This document shows positions 28,701 through 42,343 of a stretch of DNA of 64,000 nucleotides, in pieces. The notes beneath the pieces are model-generated. The model saw nothing but the letters and a program-made list of their open reading frames with translations, had not been told where the DNA came from and made no database searches. Source of the stretch: Cruorifilaria tuberocauda. Its lineage: Eukaryota > Nematoda > Chromadorea > Rhabditida > Onchocercidae. Location: the NCBI GenBank assembly GCA_013365365.1, contig JABVXU010000320.1, forward strand, positions 1 to 64,000, in the 5' to 3' direction. Position numbers and translations under genes: made by a program. Every line of letters starts with the position of its first letter. Within the stretch, counting starts at the first letter, position 1.

Positions 28701-31700
28701 CCGCAAATCGTTCATTTACATAATTATACAATAAATCATTGAGGCCGCGAGGATGAACAGTATCCTAAAAAATCTCTTTATAAAACTAAAATGATGAATA
28801 TCAGGATCGAAACAACTTTCAAACCGTCGAATATAAAATTAAGTAGAGTATTTTCTTCAATTCAAATATTATATAGTTTAAGTAACAAGTGAAAATTCAA
28901 CTCTACCGGGCTGAATGGTCCAAATTCGCTTCCTGGATAATCGACAACGGTAATGGTAGATGATGACGTTGAACCACCTTCCCCTAAACGACGGTTTAAG
29001 GAACGAACAACAGCATCAAACAGTTCGTTATACAAACAAGCAGTAAATCGATTCAAAGCTTCCTGACCAGTTTGATTACGTGTTGATAGCGAAAATCGGC
29101 TAAAAATAAATCAGAACAGTATTTAACTCTCAAATTTCATGTATTTTCATAGCAAAATCTAGCAAAAATCGAAAAGTGCGGCTTTTTTTCTCCGTTGCTA
29201 TCTAAAATTCCAAGTCTTATACTCTGTGCACGACACTGCATACATTATTTCCCCCTTTATCCGAAACATTTCAGCGGTAAATACGCCTTTTAATAGTGCG
29301 CAACAATTCGAAAATGTATAACAAATTTAAGTTATACATTTTCGGATACAAAAGGAGTTCAATATGTCATAACAATCAATTATAAAGTATTGAGAAATAG
29401 ATGCTTAAATCCATTTACGATACCTAACAGGATTATTGGATGCGGTTTGTGAAAGATTTTTACGGAAAACAGCGGAAGTAAGCTGTTCTATTTCCAGCCC
29501 CAGCAATGAAGCAGCTTGTTGCGCATGCTGCATGTGTATAAATTGAGATCTTGGCGCATCACTTTGCGTAGCTTCAGCACAAATCAGATGCAGGATTGCT
29601 GTAAGGACAGATATAATTGCAGCCTTCTCCTTTTCGGTAAAACCCAACTCCGTTAACGAATCCAGCAGCTTTAGCCAGTTCTGGAAGAAGAGAATGATGA
29701 AACCAATAGTATCGAGAATTCAGTTAGATTTCTCAGATTTCTTAATTTTTTCAGAAAATAAGTTTTCATTGATATCATTGATATCATTAGGCAATCGAAG
29801 AAAACACAACAACCAAGCCTAAAAATATCGAATGAATTACTTTCTGAGACTCAGCATGTGAATCATCATTTTTTCGTTTGAATGGTGCCACTACTTCTGA
29901 GTCCGCTCCTTGCAAAAAGTAACGTATTACATGAAATACCTTTCCATCAGTGATACAACGATTGACGCGAGTCTTTTCTAGTAAAAATGTTTGTATGCAA
30001 GCATTCCTGGAAATATACCACATATTGCACATCACAAAAATATGCGATCTAATGAAACACAAACTGAACTGTTATCAAAAATAAAACTACTACTACATAA
30101 CAAAATGTTAATGAAACAAGATTCGATATGAGAATGGGAACTAGTGGTTTCTGGAAATCCTGGATAAAATTTACGAAAAACTTTAAAGAATTTGATTAGA
30201 TAAAGTACGATTACCTTAATGATGCCACAGTATCAAATGAAAGCGAAAACATCATTAAAAATCTCGTTGAGTTCATGCTACTTTTCGTTCTACAGTTACC
30301 GAACGATTCCAAAACAAATAGAGCCGATGATATCGTATCATCTGAAGAAGAACCAAAATGTAGTATAAAGTGGACATTAGCATACTTCGAAAAAGTAACA
30401 AATTTTATAAAAAGGAAATCTATCACTTTGTTAAAGTTAAATATTGAAACAATGTTGAAGTAGTTATAAATTGCTGAACTCAAAACACCACAATCTTCGG
30501 CTCTTTTTAAGCAATGAGTTCCATGTTTCAACTTCGCAGCTTTATGTTCTGACAAACTTCCAAAATATTGCTGGATTTAACCGAATACTAGTTTCCATTC
30601 ATTTCAGATCAAAATTATGAATCAAAAATTAAAATTAATTATAACTTACACGATAATGATTTCGTCCAACCAGCTACTTCGCAAAAATAACGACATATAT
30701 TCAGCAGCTGCATTGTTTTTCCACTACCAGATGTTCCCGACAATACGATACACTGGTTTCTTCCAGACATTTGCAAGGCCCTTTGAAGAAGAGATTAAGG
30801 AATTTAAATGTAACGAATATAAAATTGATGGGGTTATACATTAACAGAATGTATGTTTCATTATGGAACATAAATGACAAGTAAGAGCTACCTGTAGGCT
30901 TGCTGTGCAGAAGAATAAATGTGTGGCGGAATCTGCTGCCGTCTACATCCTTTGAAAAGAGAAACTGCTGTTGTTGTCTTTGGACTTTCAGTTGCCAAGC
31001 ATATCATATTTCGTGGGCCAATATACGTATAAAATAAATTACTACCATAGCGTTGACGAAGTACATGCAGTACACTCGTTTCATTTATATAGCGTAAACT
31101 AGAAAAGAAAAAATGGAAAAAAGAAAAATTATGCTTCATGCAAAAAATTGCCCTACAAAAGAAATTTTTTTTAATGGAAAAACAAAATTTTGATACAATG
31201 AACCCATTCAGATAATTTGCTCAAATTAAGTGGAATTTGATTGTTTACTGACTAAATACTTGAAAAACGAGAAAAAGCAGCAACCTCGTAAGATCCTTAA
31301 CGCGATCTAGACTTGGTGGATTGGCTTTATCAACATCCGTCACATCAACATCCATTTCCAAATCCATCACTTTTATTCTCATCTTTCCATCTGGCAAGGT
31401 TTCTAGCAGACGGGCGAGCGTGAAACCGTTTTTATGAATCAGCCAACACCGTTCCTCTTCCGGCGTGTCCTATACCATTAAGCTGCTATTAAACTTGAAT
31501 ATTTCATTTCGTCTTGCTTCTATGCCAGTTCACTTCCAAAAACTTCACTTGAAACATCCTTCTATGAAAAAAAAATTCTTTCAAAAAAAACTACCGTGTT
31601 AGCATGATATTTCGGGGTTGCCGGAAGCATTAATGAATCACCAATAACAGAGCGATCCACTTCATTCCGTTCGCATAATTCAGCTAATTCCGGTGCAGCT

Positions 31701-33320
31701 CTTACCGTCAATTCAACAGTTGGTCCACAACGCTACAACGAAGGCATTAGTCACCACTTTCAATTCTGGAACTTTGCACTTTCAATCAAAACCATTAAAT
31801 ATTTTCACAGAAATCTTTTACACTATCAGACTATTCCAAAGAAAAATATATGGGATGATCATATAAAAATCCAAAACTACTGTTAATTCAACTGCTACTT
31901 ACTATGGTTAACTACTAAACTGTTCCTAACCATGTATTATTATTGGCTGAAATATCATCAGTAATATTTAATTTTAACTTGAAAATGTTGATCATGAAGT
32001 GCCACCATATTAAAAGACAAGAGAGAACTATCAGTAATCTAACCAATAATAGCACAACAAGAAGTTATAGAAACATTTACAGAAGAGTGCAGTATTTCTT
32101 TTGGTACACATAAAGTGGCTTTTTTTGAAATCTAGTATGAACAGAAAGATATGGTTGTTTGCATGGGCAAATAGTAATGGATATATTAGCACAGAAAAGA
32201 CAAGACAGGACAAAATGTAGATGGTAGAGAAGTCCTTAATTTTGACCTTCATATTTTAATACTAATAACTTTTTCAGAATTTCCGCGTAATTCTCACGAT
32301 TAACTTCTTTTTATATTAATTAAATTATAAATTTTCAATTTTTTATTACACTAAAATATTAATTTGAATGGAGAGACCACATATGAAAATATCTTTACAA
32401 TTTCAGTCTATTTTGAAAAAGAATCGTACATATGTGCATTCAAAATTCTTCAAACCGTTTTATATATATATCATATATTCGAAAAATCTCCGGAATAAAT
32501 CCAAACATATGCCTTAGTCGAAAACGCTTATAACTATTTATAACCATATTTATAACCAACTAATTATAACTTATAACCATTCCATTTATGTATTCGTTGA
32601 TTGAATTATTGAAGTTATATCATAAGCATCATTCAACATCTCAAAAAATCATGAAAAAAAAGAGTGGAAATGGAATAAAAACCTCCATAAGAGTTGATAA
32701 GTCGTTTCGACTTAACACATCGATCGAAGTACCATTGATTCGTAGCAACTGATCACCCGGTAATAAACCATATCGAATATCGTTTGGTCGTGGTGGACCA
32801 TCTTGGAACTTCACAGGTTCCACAAAGGCAACAGCATGCAATTTTCCTTGTTTGTCAGGAATCTGCGTACGTCGTACAATAAAATCAAAGTCACCTAAAT
32901 GTAAAAAATAAGAAAAAAATGATTCCAGTACTCTCAGCTATGCCACTTTTAAATTTTAAAAAGAGAACGATTACATGAAACTTCAAGAAAAATTTCTCAA
33001 TCAAACTGTCAACTGTTTGAATCATGCATACCAGAAATATTTCTGTGTAATGTCACAGTCCGAATATTGACTTGCACTGGTGCCAACGCTGGAAGCGACA
33101 ATTTCGGTAAATTCTGAAAATTGAGAATTGGTTGTTTAACTACTGAATTTAAAAATTTTACGATATCCTGCATATTTCTTCGAAGATTCAAGTTTGAAAA
33201 ATATAAGATGAATTAAATGAAATAATTTTGATGCTAGAAATACATGATATTGGTAAATAATGATACCTTGAGAGCGTGAAATGACGAAGGAGAGGAAATG
33301 GCGACAGCTGCATCGGCCAT
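22723..33320 (-). CDS. Myo18: Class XVIII myosin with N-terminal PDZ domain
   Basis: An unconventional, weakly or non-motile myosin that tethers actin. In other animals it acts at Golgi membranes, adhesions and muscle. 1646 residues in 30 exons, all in phase: 33320-33267, 33113-33032, 32894-32683, 31732-31595, 31469-31285, 31098-30892, 30780-30650, 30341-30215, 30006-29841, 29680-29424, 29099-28907, 28764-28570, 28277-28142, 28085-27932, 27635-27485, 27270-27102, 26905-26742, 26598-26354, 26244-26015, 25932-25856, 25767-25613, 25507-25384, 25173-25018, 24938-24780, 24705-24593, 24489-24270, 24047-23859, 23683-23504, 23351-23166, 22908-22723. PDZ about residues 28-115. Motor about 230-950, with P-loop GTSGSGKT (308-315), switch I NSTRF (360-364) and switch II DYPGSE (573-578). 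Then an IQ/converter segment with EWPWWRLY, and a coiled coil from about 990 to the end. The family is set by SVLHVLRQRYG, LFKGCRRQ and EWPWW. The KE-rich N-terminus of vertebrate MYO18A is absent. Confidence 0.95.
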
Positions 33321-33429
33321 ATTGCCTGAACAGTTCCTCCAGCAGTTGTCAATTGTAGGCTACAAGGAATTTTTGAAATCGTTCGATAGAACGATTTTAT
33401 ATATTCCTTTTTTCCTATTATTTCGTTAA

Positions 33430-33440
33430 TCTGAAAAAAT
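33430..33440 (-). promoter_or_regulatory. Probable trans-splice acceptor upstream of Myo18 ATG
   Basis: On the minus strand TTTTTTCAG precedes about 110 bases of leader before the ATG at 33320. No upstream coding exon is apparent, so this is a good candidate for spliced-leader addition. A cis-spliced 5' noncoding exon is the alternative. Confidence 0.45.
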
Positions 33441-34065
33441 GAATTTAAAGTTCGAAATTTCCCAAAAACCATTTTCCAGATGCAAACATCAAATTCTTAG
33501 TTATTGTACTTAAATGTTTCATGTTAGAGATTTTGCAAATAACCTCAGATAAATCTTAACGCCTCTCAAATTTGTCTTAAGAGAAAAATAACAAAATTTG
33601 ATTTCCACCTCCAGAATTTTAAACATTCCGAATTATTTGATCTAACCCTTGAAATCTCGACAATAATGCCCTCACGAAATGATGTCATCACAACGCAGAA
33701 ATTGGCATAATGACGCGGAACCATTTATCTGCATGTTCAGTTTGTGCAACCGGTTGTTTTGGTTTTGGTTTTCGTGTTGCACTGAAATTTGTGAGGTCGT
33801 TGAGTCATATGGGTCATCATTCATTGGTCAATTATCGTCATCTCAGTTGGCATGCAAATTGAATGGCTTCCATTTTCCTTTACACTTCCACATTTTGCCG
33901 TATCTTATTTGATATTTTGCTTTTTCAGATCAGATATCCTTTTATGGAAGTTTATTACCTTCTGATATTTCTATTCTGAATGAAGCCAATAATCAGCTAA
34001 TTCTATTAAAATCTAAAATTTTCAAAATATTTCCATGTAAGTTATAAAACGAAAGGAAGAAAATT

Positions 34066-34072
34066 GTTCTAG
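34066..34072 (+). promoter_or_regulatory. Probable trans-splice acceptor at uso-1 ATG
   Basis: TTCTAG lies immediately before the ATG at 34073, and no upstream exon is seen. A spliced leader would be joined directly to the start codon, a common nematode arrangement. Confidence 0.5.
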
Positions 34073-37000
34073 ATGGCATTTTTAACGAGTCTGTTTGGCG
34101 GTCAAACTAATGGTAATCGTGAAGCGGATAATGCTGCAGAAGTTGTGGAAAATCTAGTGGAGAGAGTAGAGACATCTACGGTTCCTGAGGATCGACGAGA
34201 TGCCTTAAGAGCATTACGATCACTTGCTAAGGTTAAGATTATTTTTGCTTTGACGCTAATTTAGCAATAATATTAGCAAGAATTATGAAACTTAAATTAC
34301 CAATAGGTCATTTAAAAAAAAGTGCAAAAATTTAAGGAAAAGATAAGAAATTGAAGTACAGCAAGCGAGGTATTTGCAGAAAAATAAAATTATCAAAAAA
34401 TGTCAAACACAAATTTATAAATATGCATAAGAGTCATAAACAACGTCATGAATCCATAATTAATATATGACAGAATTTTTTCGAAAATGAATTTTTTTAA
34501 TAATAAGAAATCATTATGAAAAAAGACATTATATGAAAATTCCATAAATAAATCTAGCAGTAATACAATATTGTTATTATCATATTTCAATGAAACAAAT
34601 AGTGATCTGCAACTTAATAGAAAGAAAAAATTATAGAAAGTACGGTTACCAGTTGCCGCCATAGGAATGAATATTTACATGGAAATTTTGGAAAAAGAAG
34701 GCAATAGTTCGGAGATCGTATCCATCGTCCTTGAAATATTAGTAGCTGTATTGTGCGATGATGAAATTCCTGATGAAGGTAAAAGTTAGATTGGTATGCT
34801 TTATTTTAGTGTAAATTTTTTTATTTTTCTAAGTATAGCAAGCCAGCTAAAGAAAAAAAAATCAAATTTAAGGAGTGGATGAAATCGGTGAACGACTTGC
34901 GGAAATAATGGTTCGGCGAAAGACATTTATTACATCGATCATGACACTTACTGAGTCGTACGAATTTACTGTTAGAAGGTATAGTTTTTCTAATTTCTTT
35001 CAGATGACTGGAACTATTTCAGTTCAATAAAGTTGTGAATACCGTTTTCGATGTGAATGAAATCTAAATTTTTGCCAGCAAAAATGTTTTTTTATAGAGT
35101 CTAAGTTTAGTTCTTCTAAGTTTCTGGCACTTTGTATTAGAAATTTTTGGCATGAAAATGGTCCAAATGTGTAACTTCGTGTTTCAGAGCGGTAATACAA
35201 TTATTAACATCACTTTTACGACATCGTGCTAGTGAAGTACAAACAGCAATTGTTGAGGAACCGATGGGAGTATCTCGTTTAGTAGATTTGCTGCATGACA
35301 CCAGAGAGGTATTTTATTGTTGCTTAAATTAATAAAAGTGGTCAAATATAGTAGGGAAACATCAAATGAAATAATGAGTTTATGTAAGCAAATTAAACTC
35401 AAGTTGTACTTTGTTTCTTTTTTTTTCAAGATAATTCGTAACAGTGCGGTATTAATGATGAGTGAACTAAGTCGAGCACATCCACAAATCCAGCAGCTTC
35501 TGGCATATGAAAATGCGTTTCAACTGCTTTTTGATGTGATCGGTGTTGAACCTATGGACAGTAAGTTTTTTGTAAAAATGTATATGATATTTTCAGATTC
35601 ACTAATGGCATTGTCATGCTTTATGCTTTAATCTTCAGGTATCGTTATTGAAGACTGTCTTTATGTAATTCTTAACCTCTTACGGAAAAATCCAAAGAAT
35701 CAGCAGCTGTTTCGAGAAGCCAGGTCTGTTTATATTTTGTGAAAGTCAAAATACCGATAATTTATTATATTGTCAATTTCTTCACCCTTTTTTTTGACAA
35801 TAAAAGACTAAGTAAAATTCGATCTGATTGTAATCTGAGAAGAGCATGATGATGTATGCGTCGTAGAATCTTCAGAGTATTGTAGCGGCGCTCTTAAATA
35901 CAGGTTCTCGGAAACGAAGAAAATGAAAGGAGCTTGTGAATTGTGTAAGCTTTCAGGCTGGTTGATAATGAATTATATCCTCAAATTGGTTAACCTCAAA
36001 TTTTTGAAAAATTTGTGTTTTCAGTATGATACAGCGTTTAGCAGTACTGTTGAACTATTTTTTATATGGGCGAAATGAGGAAGATTTCCCGCAACATGAT
36101 TATGAGTGGCAAAAACAAAAAATCGCAAATGTGATATTTTTACTTCAAGTTGTTCGAAGTTTGGTTTCTCCGCAGGATAATTCTCACAGCACCACACGTG
36201 CTGCACAGAAAGCTATTTCACAATCTGGTAAAGGTTTAATGCTTTCATTAAGATCATTTTTCTAATGCTAACTAAAATATATTCTGAAATATTGGATTCA
36301 CTGGTAATTCAATCACATGTTGAATTTTTCTAACCTTCAAAGGAATAGCTTATGTCAGCGGTTTAGTTAATTTGATTTATTTGAATTAGATAGCCGAAAC
36401 CTGTTAAATATTGCATGGTGTTTCTAAGTTTGATGAAATCATTATGCGAAAAACAACTTCCATTACGTTACGTCTTAGTTTGATTTTCGTGCTAAATTAT
36501 CCAACTAGCATTTTTACTTTTGACAGTGAGATTATACTTCAGAATGTTTTAATTTAGCGCTATTGATAGTTAAGATATGAATAAATAGGTAACTTGATTG
36601 TTTTTTATTAGTTTTATTTCTTAGTATGGATAAAACTCTTTTATTCTTCTTTCATAACAGTCAAATTTTTAAAGGTATCTTCTATTGAATCAACATCATC
36701 AGCTATTATTTGACAGACGAAGAACTGTAATTTGACATGCTAGCTTCATGTTTATATTCATCATTTTATTAGACTACAATTTTTTTGGATTTTGAAATCT
36801 ATCTTTAGTTCTCGATATATTGAAATGTTTTTTTCTATAAATATGAAAACATAATTTCAGGAATGTTGGAAAATTTATGCAGTGTTTTATTGTCCGAAAT
36901 TGTTGCAACGGTGGAAGTTCTTACTGAAACTATCATCACTGTAGCAGAAGTGATATGTGGTGACTATCCAAATCAGGAATATTTTTCAACTCGTAGTCTT

Positions 37001-40000
37001 GCAACTGACGTTGGGAATAGGTAATGAAATGAAAAGATATGGAATTAAGTGGTTTAAACAATTAGTATTTATAGAGGATATCAATCTGTTTATTCTCGTT
37101 TTACAGACCGGCATTAATTGTTCTTTTATTATCAATGAATACTGACAAGCAACCATTTAAACTACGATGTGCTGTTTTTTATTGTTTCCTTTGTTATCTG
37201 TACGACAACGAATTTGGTAAAACGAAAGTTGGTTTTGTTTTGCTAGTTTTGCATTATAAAACTTATCGATAGTTTGACAACCATTAGTGTTAGATGAAGA
37301 ACGACTTGCGGTTCAGAACACGATAGAATCTTATCCTGTAGGGATAATTAGAAGAAAAGGATGAATTTTAAAAACTAGAACCTATTATTATTGGTTGATA
37401 AATACTTTGCGGATGCTAGCATTTTTTTTTTGCGATTTGTTGCATCTCACAGAATCTGAATTCTCTAATGATCCATTGCAGGTAATTGATACATTGTTGC
37501 CCTCGGGAACTTCAAATGATGCAGAAATCACTACTGGACAGTGTATATGTACTGCTATTCTGAGTTCGGAAACTGTTCAAGTGAGATATATATATGGAAA
37601 TGGAAAGACACTGTATGAAACTGCGAAACATGAAACCTAAATAAAATTCAAATTCAGACATTGAATTTTGAAAATAATTCAGAAAAGATTTGAGTGTTCA
37701 AACTTCATTGTTTTCCACTAAAGTGTATTTTAATAAGTTCACAGTTGTATTAGTATTCAGGTATGGCTTGGTTGTGTTTGCTTGTTGCATTGTCTTCTAG
37801 ATGCGGATCATCTCAAACAGCAGCTGCTTAGAGTTCAATTGACAATGAATCCTTCTGAGGCGCCTTCTTCGCTTTTGCAACATCTTAGTACTGTTCTGGT
37901 TAGTAAGCATTTCTTTTTTGTTTGAGTGTAAGCAAATGTGAGCTTTTACTGGAATTGCCAGCTAGTCAACATTTTCCAGATTTCTTTGGGAAACCGTCGA
38001 CCGCAAACTAGGGCGGGACTTCTTATGCTGCTTTCAACATGGTTGCACAATTGTCCATTGGCAGTTACACAGTTCATCTCAATCGAAGAAAACGTCCAAT
38101 ATTTAACGACACACATAGGTATAGCACAAATTTTAAATCTCACATGTTGTAAAGTTGATCGAAGATAATTGAGTCTCATAAATGAATAAAACCTATGAAT
38201 TTTTCTGTATATAAATGTTTCCTCCATTTTCATTTTCATTACTTCATAAAACTATCGGTGTTTTTTTAAGATGGTTATGGTACAGAAGGTTCTGAAGATG
38301 AGAATCAAGTCGTGCGAGGGTTGATAGCCTTTTTACTTACAATATGTTTAGTCTTCGATGAAAATGGCGAGGATAATAGCAGGTAGACTCTGAACATCCT
38401 CAATGTATATGTATTTTTATTCCGTTTTAATATATATCTTATTAACTTTCTTTTATATCATTTTTTAGATGACACAAATATTGCTTTCCAGAAGGAATGC
38501 TTTGAGTGTAGTGATAGAACGCCGCGTTGGAAAGGAGAAGCTAGTTGAGCTACTGGAAGCCCTCTCACATTGTGAACATTATGTGAAAGCTACACAACGA
38601 CCACAGCCATTGGCAAAAGCACCTCAAGATTTGTTCTTGGACTATCATTTTACGAAATTCTTCAAAAACGTCGAGGGTTCCTTAAAAAAATTTTTTTTGG
38701 TCATAGCGAAGCTTTTTTGCTTAGATTTTAAATCGTTTCACACTTAAAATCAGAAGCATTAAGTTTGATTGTTTTTTCTTTTGATGAAGAACGTTACTGA
38801 AATGACAGGAATAATCTCGATTATCAGAGCACCGATCCTCCATTTTCAGTTTTAATTGTTGATCGGATCATTTAAGTTTTTAGTTATTCAAATTATATTT
38901 CACTTAAATTATTGTATTCATATTGATTTGACTTATTATATTTTACATTTCTTAGGTCAAATGGTCAAACGGATATGTCCATCTGCCGAAATAAGTTCTT
39001 CTAGTATCAACAATGACAGTATTTTTAATTCATACAAAGAACTGATAAAACGTCAAGATGAAACAATCGCATCATTAACTCAGCAAGTAAAGAAACTGAA
39101 AGAAGATGCTGAAAATTTGAAGGTTTTCACTTACAATAGCCAATTTATGGGTTTTTTGTGGTGTAAGATTTTTGCTTTTTGATCAGTGATTTTAGTATCA
39201 TTCATGAAACTCAGCAAAATAAATTGTGTTAAGTTAAAGCAATTTTTTTTCCAGAATTATGATAAGGAAAACGAAGTAGCTTCGCTTTGGAAGCAGCTTG
39301 CTGAACAGTGCCAAGTCAATAGTGCTACTGATTCTAGACAACAAGAAATTGAACATTATAAGTGGTGAGTACGTAGAAACTTTTCCAAAATATTTCTTGA
39401 GAGCCACATTCTCTCAACTTCTTATTCCTTTATTCACACGACTGATGGATCTACAACACTTGGAAGATTAAACTGAAGGTTTTGGTATCGTAATAAAGCA
39501 TTCTGAACTGTATAATTTGACTCACAGAAAAAAATTATAATTTCGCATGATTTTCATGCTTTCTTTTCTAGATGAATACATTTTTTGGTGACTAAATGGA
39601 CTATAAGAATGAAGATCATCGAAGTGAATTTTTTTTACGAACTCCCTTTTTTTTATTGATTTTTAAATGCATTTGTAAAGATAACACATTCTAGTATGGC
39701 AGCGCAATGGCAGTCAGAAGCGAAAAGGTATCAGAAATGGGCAGAACAGTGGCAGCAGTACCAAGTTTCACAGGTATACTTAAATATTCGAAAAGCTCAA
39801 AGTATTGTTATCAGTTTGAAATGTAAACTGTTATGTTAAATATTCTGCATATTTCAAATGATTTTTAGTTATCGAACTCTCAAGATCCAGTTGTGGAACA
39901 GCTTATCTCTCAAAACAAGGAATTGGAAGAACAGCTAGAACGCGGCTGGCAGATGTATGATTCTCAAGGAGTTTCGTTAGCGGCCGCTTTGACAGAGATC

Positions 40001-40431
40001 GAAGAAGCAAAGACGAAAATTCGTGTTCTTGAAGGACAGATTGCTCAAACAGCTTTGGATCATTCTTACAGACAAGAAGCATCTGCAGAGGTTTTTTAGC
40101 ATTATATTAAAAAAATTTCACTGCAATTACTGAAATATTGAATTGTATCTGTTTTTTACGCTGAAAAATGGGGTCAAAAGGGAAATGAAAAAGTGGAAGA
40201 GATCGAATTACTCATTTTCTTTTGCACACTTGTGCTTGATTTCGAAATGTAATTATCTAAATTTCTTGCTTCATTCAGATGGTAAATGGTGATGAAGTAG
40301 CGGTATTGAAAAAAGAGCAGGAAGATTTACTAGTATTGCTTGCGGATCAGGATGCTAAAATATTTGAATATAGACGGAAATTTATAGAACTGGGGCAGCC
40401 AGTTACGGACGACGAAGATACTGATGCATAA
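34073..40431 (+). CDS. uso-1: General vesicular transport factor p115/USO1
   Basis: A peripheral Golgi tether that links COPI/COPII vesicles to cis-Golgi golgins and promotes SNARE assembly. 882 residues in 19 exons, all in phase: 34073-34231, 34637-34778, 34873-34978, 35188-35308, 35431-35560, 35639-35723, 36025-36227, 36861-37020, 37107-37216, 37453-37580, 37761-37898, 37980-38118, 38271-38382, 38492-38676, 38956-39122, 39255-39364, 39695-39773, 39869-40090, 40279-40431. The N-terminal two thirds is the armadillo-like head: [10 protein letters not shown] start, [45 protein letters not shown] coiled coil follows ([20 protein letters not shown]) and ends with [18 protein letters not shown] and the acidic tail TDDEDTDA. 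The tail is shorter than in mammals (about 960 residues overall). Exon 14 has a competing upstream acceptor (see findings). Confidence 0.95.
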
Positions 40432-40989
40432 TGGTTTATACTTCATAAAACCATATTTTATAATAGGGAAAATTTTAAAAGATGAATCAATTCATTAGGA
40501 GGAATATTTTCATTATTTTTATAGGATTTCATGATATCAAAGATGTGTATTTGTGTACTTATCTACATTCCACGTCGTTATTTCTATAATAATAACAACA
40601 GCTCATGTATGGAAAGTTCTACGCACTTTTCATTAATTTTCACGATGTTCGGGTTTTAGATTAACTTGTTTTTATAACTTTCTGGTTTTTGTCACTTAGA
40701 AATATTATATACTTCCGAAGTGAAAGATCGTTTCTGTATATTGTTATTCTTTTCATACGGAAATTATTACCAAAATGACTGTAATCTTATGTTACATATT
40801 TAATAGGAATGTAGAGGCGCAATGACATCCCCTTAACTTTGGCGTCATTTTATTCATCAAAACTAGTTCGGCGGCACAACAGTAAGAAGATCTCAAGATC
40901 CAAACGAGGCATTAGCATATTTGTTATGATAGCAAGCCTATCGAACTTCTGTTTCTTTATATCTGTTAAATGGCAACTGCTTCCCTTTG

Positions 40990-41021
<32 letters not shown>

Positions 41022-41022
41022 T
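40990..41022. repeat. (AT)n tract
   Basis: A nearly perfect TA/AT run of about 33 bases downstream of uso-1. Confidence 0.9.
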
Positions 41023-41270
41023 AATTCATAATTGGATATCTAACTAAAAGTAAGACGATACACAGGCATATCCATCCTAAATATTTTAAACTGTAAATTG
41101 ATAGCATTGTGGGAAATATATAACAGATAAGAGTAGAGAAAGAAAGCTTGCACGATGCGCTTGCTGTCTTTCCGATTAGCAGTTTTTGTCATTATAGAGT
41201 TCTGCGACTTTCCAGCGCAGTTGTCTACTCTTGGCGACCGTTTATCTGTTCAAGACTGAATTCAATTCAT

Positions 41271-41367
41271 GTAAGCTTCTTGGTATATATTTCCTCAATG
41301 GATATGTGAGCGTCTTGGTATATATTTCCTCAATGGATGTAAGCTTCTTGGTATATATTTCCTCAAC
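41271..41367. repeat. Triple tandem repeat, unit 33-35 bases
   Basis: Three adjacent copies start at 41271, 41306 and 41339 with the pattern GTRAGCKTCTTGGTATATAT then TTCCTCAA. Copies 1 and 3 begin GTAAGCTTC, copy 2 GTGAGCGTC. The spacing is 35 then 33 bases. Confidence 0.9.
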
Positions 41368-42343
41368 TTATTATCCAGAAATCCATGATTCCGGTGTAGA
41401 ATTAGGCAAACTGTAATACTACTGCTTTTATTGAATAATATTTGAAACCTTCAATATTTTGGTATGTCAAAACAAACTTGATTGTTAAAGTTATTATGAA
41501 GAATAGAAACTGCATATCACTACACTATCCTAAAATCGATCTCGGAAATCAATTCACTATTTCTTCCAATCCATGGAATATAAAAATTTTGTCCGAATTT
41601 TAAGTCTTTTCTGCACCACTCTGCTATCAGAAGTGTATTTTGTCTCAGTCTTATAAATATCACACACACTTACAGCAAACCTGGCTATTTCATTGATGTT
41701 ACCACTAAGTCGTCAAAAGTTGTTGACTTTGGCAAACTGCATGAAATATTTCAAATGATGATTCTAAACTATAAAAGCTACCGAGCAAGATGTCTCTATG
41801 GCTTACATATGATATTACTGTTTTACAAATGATTAACATGGCTCAAAATTTATTTATAACAAACAGACCTGAAAAAAGCGCAATGAAATTTAATGTAAGA
41901 TGCTTTATGGTACTGTAATTATGTTCGGAGCGGGTATTCTTTTTTCCTAAAATTTAAATTTTAATATTTCGACAAGGATACACTTCAGATTTGATTTTTT
42001 GGCACATTTCAGATAAGTATATTGCACGTGCAGTGCGAATTTTTACAATACAATACTTATTATAGACCTAAATTATTATTCATGAAAAAACTTTACATAT
42101 CCAAAACCTTATAATTATCAATATATACAACAGCATTAGACCCTGCAGAACAATCGTTATACATTCTTTGTAAATATTAAAATGAGGAAAATTAAACTAG
42201 CAGAAGAAAGGAAATACTTGTTTTCCCTGAACACTGGAAAATCTAACTTTACTCTAGTATCACCCGTTTTCATTTCAGAAAAAAGTCATCCGGAACATAA
42301 TAGTTTACTATAACTGAACTATTTTTAGAAAAACAGGTTGGAT

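Larger units (their letters stand above)
33321..34072. other. Shared divergent promoter region, Myo18 / uso-1
   Basis: The two start codons point away from each other across 752 bases, so both promoters must share this space unless they lie in upstream noncoding exons. No coding exon is visible. Confidence 0.6.
40432..42343. other. Convergent 3' intergenic region
   Basis: This 1.9 kb lies between the 3' ends of uso-1 (+) and the POLR1D-isoform-2-like gene (-). It carries an AT dinucleotide tract (40990-41022), a 33-35 base triple repeat (41271-41367), and a GC-richer patch at 41130-41245 with a CTGCG/CGCAG inverted repeat. No exon is recognised; short open frames at 40839-41024 and 41231-41416 are built from the repeats. 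Confidence 0.6.
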
